From positions 467 to 5,878 of the forward strand of contig JALWYT010000003.1 of assembly GCA_026992705.1 (NCBI GenBank): a DNA stretch of 5,412 nucleotides, given 5' to 3'. Positions within the stretch are counted from its first letter, which is position 1. Each line of letters starts with the position of its first letter. This document shows, in pieces, positions 1 to 5,412 of this stretch. Made by a program: the position numbers and the translations under genes. The notes beneath the pieces were generated by a model. The model worked only from the letters and a program-made list of their open reading frames with translations. It did no database searches and was not told the DNA's origin. Source of the stretch: Thiotrichaceae bacterium. GTDB taxonomy: Bacteria; Pseudomonadota; Gammaproteobacteria; Thiotrichales; Thiotrichaceae.

Positions 1-1146
1 GTTTTAAGTATCGAACCAATAACCTTTAAGTTGTCTTTAGAGCAAAGCCGAGCGAGATTAGCTAGTAGCCAGTCATCTTTAAAGCAATTGGAAGCTGAAG
101 AAAAAAGTGTTCATCGTTCACTTGAAATTGCTAAGAAAAACTTGAAAGTTGGTGAAAAAGAGCGAGATCGCCTACAACATATTCTCCAAAAGAAGTTGAT
201 TGCCCAATCTGTAGTTGATAAAGAAGAGCAAAAAGTTTTACAGCTTCGTCAATCTGTTGAAGACTTACAAGGCAAACTCTCTAGTTATTCCAGTCGAAAA
301 TTAGCAGTTCAAGCACAAATTAAGCAATCTAAAGCCCAGTTAGCTAAAAATGAAGATATTTTAGGACGTACTGAAGTAAAAATACCCTTTGATGCTCGTA
401 TTGGAGCAGTGTTTGTAGAGAGAGGGGAATTTGTTAGTGTTGGCAATATATTATTTGAAGCACTCGGTACACAGGCGGTAGAAATCAATGCTCAGCTACC
501 GAGTCGCCAGTTTCGCCCCTTGTTGATTGGCTTCGGCAAACACGCCTTAAATTTAGAAAATCCCAAAAAATTGCAAGCTGCCGTGACGCAATTAGGCTTG
601 CAAGTCAATGTTAGCCTTGTGGGTTATGACGATAATATTGCTGATTGGCATGGTGAATTACTACGCATTGGTGAATCCATCGACCCAAGCCGCGATACCA
701 TTAGCCTAGTGGTTGCTGTTAATAACCCCTACGAAGGTATCATCCCCGGTAAGCGTCCGCCTCTGCTAAAAGGCATGTACACGGCGGTTGAATTTGTTGC
801 TCCTGCGGAAAAAGTAATGGTTTTGCCGCGTAAAGCGATTCACCAAGGGCACGTTTATATTGCTAAAACTGATAACAAGCTAGAAATTCGTAATGTAAAT
901 ATTCTGCACAAACAAGATGAGCTGGTTGTTATTAATCACGGCATTGAGGAAGGCGAAAAGGTGATTATTAGCGATGTTATTCCCGTTATTGAGGGCTTGC
1001 CACTGAAATTGATTGAAGCAAAGGAATACGAAAATCAACTCGCTCAAGCCGCTCTTGGAATTAAAAAAGACCTAAGAAATCAAGATAAAGCAACGCCAGA
1101 ATTATATCAATTACCAGAGCATCACCAAACGGGTGATGCACAATGA
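1..1146 (+). CDS. RND efflux periplasmic adaptor (HlyD/AcrA-type membrane fusion protein), 5'-truncated by window edge
   Basis: This protein bridges an RND permease and an outer-membrane channel in the periplasm. The frame is open from base 1 (381 visible residues, numbered here from base 1). The TTG at 31 is internal, because ten in-frame codons precede it without a stop and the adaptor's N-terminal signal/anchor and first lipoyl half are missing. Visible parts in order are: a charged, Gln/Lys/Glu-rich alpha-helical hairpin at about residues 10-118; the second lipoyl half at about 122-152 (IPFDARIGAVFVERGEFVSV, with the usual P-F-D-G-x-V-G pattern); a beta-barrel at about 155-262, ending near PLLKGMYTAVEF; and a membrane-proximal domain at about 262-345 (VLPRKAIHQG, GIEEGEKVIIS). 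A charged tail rich in Gln and His follows. It overlaps the permease start by 4 bases, so the two are almost surely co-transcribed. The substrate cannot be inferred. Base composition changes inside the gene, from about 32-40% GC before about 420 to about 42-52% after about 480 (hand counts). Family assignment is firm; exact subfamily is not. Confidence 0.93.
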   Translation, partial: VLSIEPITFKLSLEQSRARLASSQSSLKQLEAEEKSVHRSLEIAKKNLKVGEKERDRLQHILQKKLIAQSVVDKEEQKVLQLRQSVEDLQGKLSSYSSRKLAVQAQIKQSKAQLAKNEDILGRTEVKIPFDARIGAVFVERGEFVSVGNILFEALGTQAVEINAQLPSRQFRPLLIGFGKHALNLENPKKLQAAVTQLGLQVNVSLVGYDDNIADWHGELLRIGESIDPSRDTISLVVAVNNPYEGIIPGKRPPLLKGMYTAVEFVAPAEKVMVLPRKAIHQGHVYIAKTDNKLEIRNVNILHKQDELVVINHGIEEGEKVIISDVIPVIEGLPLKLIEAKEYENQLAQAALGIKKDLRNQDKATPELYQLPEHHQTGDAQ

Positions 1147-1620
1147 TTCGCTATTTTACCGCCCACCCCACCATCAGCAATATTCTGATGATGGCAGTTG
1201 TTGCCCTTGGTTTAGCATCGTTAAGTGGCTTAAACAAAGAGTCTTTCCCACAACTTAAACCCAGCAAAGTGCAAGTTACCGTTGCCTACCCTGGAGCGAG
1301 TCCTGCCGATGTGGAAGATGGCATTTGCAACCCGCTTGAAGATGCCACTGATGGTATCAGCTTTTTAAAGGAACAAAGCTGCGATGCCCGTGACAATATG
1401 GCGATTTTTATTTTGGAAATGCAGGAGGCAGGCAATATTCGAGAATTTACCGACGATATTAAGACAGCCATCGACGCTATCCAGAACTTCCCCGATAATG
1501 TAGAAGACCCTGTTATTAAACAACTAGGACGCATTAATGCGGTGGCTAATATTGCCATTACTGCTGATAAACTCACACCGTCCGAGCTTAAAGCACTTGC
1601 CGAATATTATCGTGATCGGC
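470..1620. other. GC-richer block inside the pump operon (possible recombinant segment)
   Basis: Hand counts of 60-base lines give about 52% GC at 481-540, 52% at 661-780, 57% at 1261-1320 and 48% at 1561-1620. Flanking lines are lower: 32% at 301-360, 33% at 1621-1680, 28% at 2941-3000 and 22% at 3601-3660. The block spans the end of the adaptor and the first porter part of the permease, with both reading frames intact. Codon endings change with it: C-ending Gly, Pro and Asp codons are common inside and T- or A-ending ones outside. This fits allelic recombination or an older transfer, but edges are fuzzy (line 1501-1560 is only 38%) and local protein constraint could contribute. Confidence 0.4.
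1119..1139 (+). promoter_or_regulatory. Hairpin sequestering the permease Shine-Dalgarno site (translational coupling element)
   Basis: GCATCACC (1119-1126), loop AAACG (1127-1131) and GGTGATGC (1132-1139) form a perfect 8-bp stem that ends 3 bases before the permease ATG at 1143. The 3' arm contains GGTGAT (1132-1137), which is complementary to the ATCACC part of the conserved 16S rRNA 3' end, with a 5-base spacer to the ATG. The 5' arm carries ATCACC itself, so it imitates the anti-Shine-Dalgarno sequence. The stem lies inside the last codons of the adaptor, so a ribosome finishing the adaptor would open it. That would make permease translation depend on adaptor translation. The pairing is seen in the sequence; the coupling role is inferred. 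Confidence 0.6.
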
Positions 1621-4247
1621 TATTAGCTATGCCAGAGGTTCCTATTGTAACAATAGATGGTTTTTCAACACATCAATTACAAGTATTAATTCAACCTGCG
1701 GTGTTAAGACAATATCAACTGAGTGTGCAAGATGTTGCTAACCTTATTGCTAGACAGGCTTTAGAACTTCCTGCCGGTACATTAGAAACAACAGAAAAAT
1801 CTTATCAAATACGCTTTGATAATGCCCGAAAAACGGCTGATGAATTAGCTAATCTCATTATTATCAACACAGAAAAAGGCGGGGAGATTAGGTTAGGCGA
1901 CATTGCCAAAATCAAAGACCGATTTGAAAAACCAGAAGAGCGTATCGAGCTAAACGGCAAACCCGCTGCTTTATTAAAAATCAGCAAAAACACCATTGAT
2001 GACACAATAAAAGTTGCCGATGCTCTTAACGATTTCGTTAATACAGAAAATAAAATTCTCCCCAAAGGGACGCATTTAACACTAGTAAACGATATGTCCA
2101 GTTCAGTGCGTGATCGTTTGCAATTATTGTTCAAAAACGGTTGGCAAGGCTTGCTGCTTGCTATTTTGGTTTTGCTACTCTTTTTCTCATGGCGTTATGC
2201 ATTTTGGATTGCTCTTGGTTTGCCTATCTCCTTTCTAGGCGGACTTGCTTTAATGACGCTCTTTGGTATCAGTATCAATATGATTTCGATGATTGCTTTA
2301 CTGATGGCGATAGGTATTTTGATGGATGATGCTATCGTGTTGTCTGAGAGTATTGACGATGAATATCGTAAAGGAAAAGCACCTTTAGAAGCAGCTATTT
2401 CAGGGACAAAGAAAGTATTTCGAGGAGTATTTTCATCTTATCTTACTTCAGTTTTTTTATTTGGCAGTTTATTAATGATGAAGGGAGATATAGGGCAAAT
2501 ATTAGGTGTGTTACCGGTAGTGTTACTCTCTGTTTTGACAATTAGCCTAATTGAAGCTTTTCTCATTTTACCGCATCATTTAAAACACTCCCTAGAGCAT
2601 ACATCTCATATAGAACAATCTAAATGGAGACAAACGTTTGAAGAAAAATTCAATCAATTCCGCCATATAGTAGGTAATACTGCAGAAATGGCTATACAAT
2701 TTCGCTATGTCATAGTGGGGATGACTTTGGCAATATTTGTACTTTCTGTTGGATTGATTATAACAGGTACTATTAAATTCAAAGCGTTTCCTGATTTAGA
2801 AGGAAATAATTTTGAGGCAAGAATTTTATTACCACAAGGTACACCTTTAGCAGAAACAGAACAGGTAGTCGCTGTATTACTGAAATCCTTGGATAAAACC
2901 AATCAAGAATTAAGCAAAAAAGAAATTGAACCTTTAGTAAAAAATATTCAATTATCTTATGGAAAACATGGTGATGTTTCTGAAAATGGGACACATTTAG
3001 CTACCCTTAGTATTGACTTACTCAGTACCGAAAAACGTCATAGTCAAATTTCTGATTTAGTACGTGTTTGGAAGCAGAATACAGGTACGTTGTTTAATAT
3101 TATTAATATTCAATATAAGAAAGGAAAAGTTGGTCCTGCAGGACGAGCGATTCATATTCGTTTAAATGGTCATGATTTAGATCGATTGTCCAAAGCCTCA
3201 TGGGATATACAAAATTGGCTACGTGGTTATAACGGTGTAAGTAATCTGTTAGATGATCTTCGTCCTGGAAAACCGCAATATAATATTAAGCTCAAGGCAG
3301 GGGCACTGGCTGCAGGTGTAGATTCTCGTAGTATTGCTTTGCAACTCCGTTCAGCTTATCAAACATTCAAAATTACAGAAATCTATCAAGGGCGTGAGGT
3401 CTATGAAATTATTGCTAAGTTAGATAGTCCAACGCATCAAGCATTACATGATTTTGATAACTTCACGGTATATTCGAAAACAGGTAAAGAAATTCCTCTT
3501 AGTAGTGTGGCAACTATAACAGAGGAACGGAATTTTGCACATATTGAACGTACTAATCATCAACGAACAGTCAATATTTATGGTGATGTTAATGCGGGTA
3601 TTGTTAATACATCAGAAGTTATTGAAGATTTACAAAATAAGTTTTTAAGTACACTAAAAGACCACTATCCTGATATTAATTTTGTTTTAAAAGGTGAGGT
3701 TGAAAATGGTACAGAAACTAAATTATCCATACTGAAAGGCTTTGCTTTAGGTACGTTTGGTGTATTCCTATTACTTAGTATGCTATTCCACAATTACCGT
3801 GATCCCTTGATTGTTATGATTAATACCCCTCTAGCATTAATTGGTACAATCTGGGGACATTTTATTATGGATCTAGATTTTACTTTACCTAGTATGATTG
3901 GTTTTGTTTCATTGGCTGGTGTAGTAGTAAATGATTCTATCTTACTTGTAGAGTTTGTAAAATATCATGTGGCAGAAGGTATGAGCCTACATACTGCTGT
4001 CAAACAAGCTGTACATGATCGTTTCCGAGCTATTTTTCTTACCTCAGTAACAACCATCGCAGGCATGACCCCTTTATTATTTGAAACGAGCTCACAAGCG
4101 TTAATACTTGTGCCATTAGTAACCAGTATCATTTTTGGCATGTTGACATCGACTGTATTAATTATGCTAGTGTTGCCTGCAATATACGCAATTATGGAGG
4201 ATGTTAGATTTATAAATATCGTTACAAAATTTAAGACTTCAACTTAA
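1143..4247 (+). CDS. RND multidrug-type efflux permease (AcrB-like inner-membrane pump subunit)
   Basis: This proton-driven inner-membrane exporter would work as a trimer with the adaptor encoded just upstream. At 1034 residues it is full length for the family (AcrB is about 1050). The order is canonical: TM1 at about residues 9-29; a first periplasmic porter/docking loop at about 30-332 that includes the family signature VAYPGASPADVEDGICNPLE; TM2-TM6 at about 336-478; TM7 at about 522-544; a second periplasmic loop at about 545-860; and TM8-TM12 at about 866-1020. TM4 carries the proton-relay pair D395-D396 (GILMDDAIVLSE). In TM10 the position equivalent to AcrB Lys940 is Asn930 (VVVNDSILLVEF). 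The TM11 start RFRAIFLTS (from residue 960) matches the AcrB pattern, with R962 as the likely relay Arg. The ATG is supported by the ATGA overlap with the adaptor stop, the family-typical MIRYFTAHP N-terminus and GGTGAT 5 bases upstream. Base composition drifts from about 45-57% GC near the start to about 22-35% at about 2950-3660. The substrate is unknown: drug, detergent, fatty acid or dye are all possible. Confidence 0.95.
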   Translation: MIRYFTAHPTISNILMMAVVALGLASLSGLNKESFPQLKPSKVQVTVAYPGASPADVEDGICNPLEDATDGISFLKEQSCDARDNMAIFILEMQEAGNIREFTDDIKTAIDAIQNFPDNVEDPVIKQLGRINAVANIAITADKLTPSELKALAEYYRDRLLAMPEVPIVTIDGFSTHQLQVLIQPAVLRQYQLSVQDVANLIARQALELPAGTLETTEKSYQIRFDNARKTADELANLIIINTEKGGEIRLGDIAKIKDRFEKPEERIELNGKPAALLKISKNTIDDTIKVADALNDFVNTENKILPKGTHLTLVNDMSSSVRDRLQLLFKNGWQGLLLAILVLLLFFSWRYAFWIALGLPISFLGGLALMTLFGISINMISMIALLMAIGILMDDAIVLSESIDDEYRKGKAPLEAAISGTKKVFRGVFSSYLTSVFLFGSLLMMKGDIGQILGVLPVVLLSVLTISLIEAFLILPHHLKHSLEHTSHIEQSKWRQTFEEKFNQFRHIVGNTAEMAIQFRYVIVGMTLAIFVLSVGLIITGTIKFKAFPDLEGNNFEARILLPQGTPLAETEQVVAVLLKSLDKTNQELSKKEIEPLVKNIQLSYGKHGDVSENGTHLATLSIDLLSTEKRHSQISDLVRVWKQNTGTLFNIINIQYKKGKVGPAGRAIHIRLNGHDLDRLSKASWDIQNWLRGYNGVSNLLDDLRPGKPQYNIKLKAGALAAGVDSRSIALQLRSAYQTFKITEIYQGREVYEIIAKLDSPTHQALHDFDNFTVYSKTGKEIPLSSVATITEERNFAHIERTNHQRTVNIYGDVNAGIVNTSEVIEDLQNKFLSTLKDHYPDINFVLKGEVENGTETKLSILKGFALGTFGVFLLLSMLFHNYRDPLIVMINTPLALIGTIWGHFIMDLDFTLPSMIGFVSLAGVVVNDSILLVEFVKYHVAEGMSLHTAVKQAVHDRFRAIFLTSVTTIAGMTPLLFETSSQALILVPLVTSIIFGMLTSTVLIMLVLPAIYAIMEDVRFINIVTKFKTST

Positions 4248-4309
4248 GTTATAATAATCAATTACCTATTAGATTTATGTGGATCGCATTAGGCATTTAT
4301 AACACTTAA
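4248..4309. other. Short AT-rich spacer between convergent units, no recognised element
   Basis: This is the gap between the permease stop and the stop of the small - strand remnant. It is AT-rich. It has a 10-base palindrome AACTTAAGTT (4241-4250) straddling the permease stop and a distant GTTATAA/TTATAAC pair (4248-4254 and 4297-4303). Neither forms a GC-rich stem followed by a T-run, so I see no convincing intrinsic terminator for either strand. Confidence 0.5.
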
Positions 4310-4485
4310 TTAGATAGAACTTGTCTTAAAAACCACAAATTTTCTATTTACAGCAATTAAATCATAATGCCCAAACAAGCGTTTTAATTTAACGTGATAA
4401 CCTAAGTGTCGATTGCCGATTACCCATAATTCACCATTTTTGCTGGGTAAAAGCAACCAAAGTTTGTTTGTAATGGTTTATTCAT
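4310..4485 (-). pseudogene. Small frameshifted gene of unknown function, downstream of and overlapping the YlqF gene
   Basis: I do not recognise this product. On the - strand an ATG (4485-4483) overlaps the YlqF stop as ATGA. It opens MNKPLQTNFGCFYPAKMVNYG and then meets a stop. The frame one base back is open from 4477 to a TAA at 4312-4310 (55 codons). It reads as a plausible protein, with NGELWVIGNRHLGYHVKLKR in its middle and a basic, aromatic-rich end, but it has no ATG or GTG start of its own. Adding one base (or four) near the CAAACAAAC stretch joins the two into a 59-residue frame starting MNKPLQTNKLWLLLPSKNG. I therefore call it a small cationic protein gene, translationally coupled to YlqF in its intact form and off-frame here. 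Alternatives are a sequencing error, a start at the ATT at 4474, or a chance open frame. No recognised domain, signal peptide or membrane segment is visible. Confidence 0.45.
4462..4470 (-). repeat. CAAA tandem repeat (2.25 units) at the frameshift point of the small gene
   Basis: The - strand reads CAAACAAAC (GTTTGTTTG on +). Gaining one 4-base unit would shift the frame by exactly the amount needed to join the ATG of the small gene with its long open frame. Two units is short for a hypermutable tract, so this is a candidate slippage site only. Confidence 0.4.
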
Positions 4486-5396
4486 TTTTTTGTTTCTCTT
4501 TTAGCCGCCTTAATTTCTCTTAATTTTTCAAGCTCTAGCAACTCTCTTTGTATCATTTCAGGTGTTTCTAGGCTAATATTACCCAGCTTGCCATCTCGGA
4601 ATTCAGTGATAAATATTTTTGAAATACGGTTTAGGTCTAAATTATTCCCCGCACGGATACAGCCACGTTTTTTGCCGATAACTTCAAAAAAATCATACTC
4701 ATCACGTGGTAATTCATCTAATTGAAAACGTTCTAACAAAGTATCAGGATAATTTTCTAGTAAATATTCAGCAAGATAAGAGGCAACATCTTCATACTCT
4801 AAAGCAGTATCTTTAATTGCCCCACTTGCAGCAAGGCGGTAGCCGCTGTGTGGGTTTTCAATATTTGCCCAAAGCATACCGGGGGTATCCAATAGCGTAA
4901 TGCCATTATCTAAGTTAATTCGCTGTTGATGCTTAGTCACCGCAGGTTCATTACCTGTTTTAGCAATCGTTCGCCCTGCCAGTATGTTGATAATAGTCGA
5001 TTTACCAACATTAGGAATTCCCATAATCAAAGCATGAATATTACGATCTCTATTTTCCCCAATAGAAACCATCTTGCGACACAGGGCAGGAATTGCTTGA
5101 ACCTTAGAATAGTACTGATTATCTGTTTGCTGATTGCTAATCGCCAGTGTTTTGATACCTTTATCCACTTCCAGATATTGCTGCCAGTGTTTAATAATCA
5201 CTGGATCAGCCAAATCACTTTTATTGAAAACCTTTATGCAAGGCTTATCCCCCCGAATTTTTGCCAGCATGGGGTTTTCGCTACTAAATGGAATGCGTGC
5301 ATCTAATATCTCGATAAGCAAATCGATACTAGGCAATATCTTTTTCAGCTCTTTGCTAGCCTTGAACATATGACCAGGATACCATTGAATATGCAT
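4482..5396 (-). CDS. ylqF: Ribosome biogenesis GTPase YlqF (RbgA), circularly permuted
   Basis: This cytoplasmic GTPase family promotes late 50S subunit assembly; that role is established for Bacillus subtilis RbgA, and I infer it here. The 304-residue length is typical. G motifs occur in the permuted order G4-G5-G1-G2-G3: NKSD (residues 58-61), a likely G5 SN at 87-88, GIPNVGKS (126-133), the G2 Thr in PAVT (154) and DTPG (170-173). The N-terminal WYPGHM holds His9, the position of the catalytic His in RbgA. N129 in the P-loop fits potassium-dependent GTPases. The C-terminal RNA-binding-type domain spans about 190-290 (RGCIRAGNNLDLNRISK, EFRDGKLGNISLE) and is followed by a Lys/Arg-rich tail. 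The start is fixed by the family N-terminus MHIQWYPGHM and an AAGGAG site 5 bases upstream. Its stop overlaps the ATG of a small broken gene. It converges on the efflux operon and has no evident functional link to it. Confidence 0.95.
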   Translation of the reverse strand: MHIQWYPGHMFKASKELKKILPSIDLLIEILDARIPFSSENPMLAKIRGDKPCIKVFNKSDLADPVIIKHWQQYLEVDKGIKTLAISNQQTDNQYYSKVQAIPALCRKMVSIGENRDRNIHALIMGIPNVGKSTIINILAGRTIAKTGNEPAVTKHQQRINLDNGITLLDTPGMLWANIENPHSGYRLAASGAIKDTALEYEDVASYLAEYLLENYPDTLLERFQLDELPRDEYDFFEVIGKKRGCIRAGNNLDLNRISKIFITEFRDGKLGNISLETPEMIQRELLELEKLREIKAAKRETKK

Positions 5397-5401
5397 AGAT
5401 G

Positions 5402-5407
5402 CTCCTT
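5402..5407 (-). promoter_or_regulatory. Shine-Dalgarno site of ylqF
   Basis: The - strand reads AAAGGAGCATCT before the ATG. AAGGAG lies 5 bases upstream and confirms the ATG at 5396-5394 over the internal Met at codon 10. The promoter itself would lie right of the window. Confidence 0.85.
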
Positions 5408-5412
5408 TATCT

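Noticed and set aside
31..33. TTG at 31 as the true start of the adaptor
   Set aside because: The frame is open to base 1, and the expected signal/anchor and first lipoyl half are absent, so the gene continues to the left of the window.
1286..2994. Several - strand open frames (1286-1576, 1805-2134, 2705-2902, 2779-2994) and a + strand one at 2141-2329
   Set aside because: All lie inside the well-supported permease gene in other frames and show no recognisable protein features.
4231..4250. TTAAG-acttcaa-CTTAA inverted repeat and AACTTAAGTT palindrome at the permease stop as a terminator
   Set aside because: The stems are short and almost all A/T with no following T-run.
4094..4383. Two ACAAGCGTT words (4094-4102 and 4375-4383) resembling the Actinobacillus-type uptake signal ACAAGCGGT
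   Set aside because: Both miss the core at one base and lack a convincing extended consensus; two near-matches in 5.4 kb can be chance.
4455..4490. AACCA/TGGTT stem followed by a T-run (4484-4490) as a + strand terminator
   Set aside because: A 5-bp stem with a 14-base loop is too weak, the T-run is several bases away, and it encodes the Lys codons at the ylqF end.
4926..5373. + strand open frames antisense to ylqF (4926-5306 and 5134-5373)
   Set aside because: They mirror a strongly supported GTPase gene and have no coherent protein character.
1..5412. CRISPR array, tRNA, rRNA, insertion sequence or attachment site
   Set aside because: I saw no regularly spaced repeats, tRNA-like cloverleaf, rRNA-like stretch, transposase or long terminal inverted repeats on reading both strands.

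Overview
The window is 5.4 kb of AT-leaning bacterial DNA, dense with genes. It carries the 3' part of a two-gene RND efflux operon on the + strand and a ribosome-assembly GTPase gene on the - strand. The two units converge on a 234-bp spacer. Shine-Dalgarno sites, stop-start overlaps and a tripartite-type RND pump point to a Gram-negative proteobacterium. The protein style is gammaproteobacterial with moderate to low GC (for example Moraxellaceae, Cardiobacteriales or a similar group), but I cannot fix the genus. No exact Neisseria (GCCGTCTGAA) or Haemophilus (AAGTGCGGT) DNA-uptake word was seen.

Layout. Positions 1-1146 (+) hold a periplasmic adaptor (HlyD/AcrA-type membrane fusion protein) whose N-terminus lies left of the window. 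Positions 1143-4247 (+) hold a complete 1034-residue RND inner-membrane permease that overlaps the adaptor stop by ATGA. A perfect 8-bp hairpin at 1119-1139 buries the permease Shine-Dalgarno sequence (GGTGAT) and looks like a translational-coupling switch. Positions 4248-4481 lie between the annotated genes. They contain what I read as a small frameshifted gene on the - strand (4310-4485) whose ATG overlaps the stop of the GTPase gene. Positions 4482-5396 (-) hold the circularly permuted GTPase YlqF/RbgA, with a clear Shine-Dalgarno site at 5402-5407.

How the genes work together. The adaptor and permease would form the periplasmic and inner-membrane parts of a proton-driven export pump. No outer-membrane channel gene is visible, so it is either upstream of the window or encoded elsewhere. 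YlqF is a separate housekeeping function in 50S subunit maturation.

Main points of interest. (1) The sequestered Shine-Dalgarno hairpin at the adaptor/permease junction. (2) A sharp base-composition mosaic inside the pump genes, with a GC-richer block at about 470-1620 against a very AT-rich block at about 2340-4000, suggesting recombination between pump alleles. (3) The small downstream gene, which would be one open frame if a CAAA tandem repeat had one more unit. (4) An Asn in place of the AcrB-type TM10 lysine in the permease. None of these is proof of a new system; the frameshifted small gene is the least explained part.
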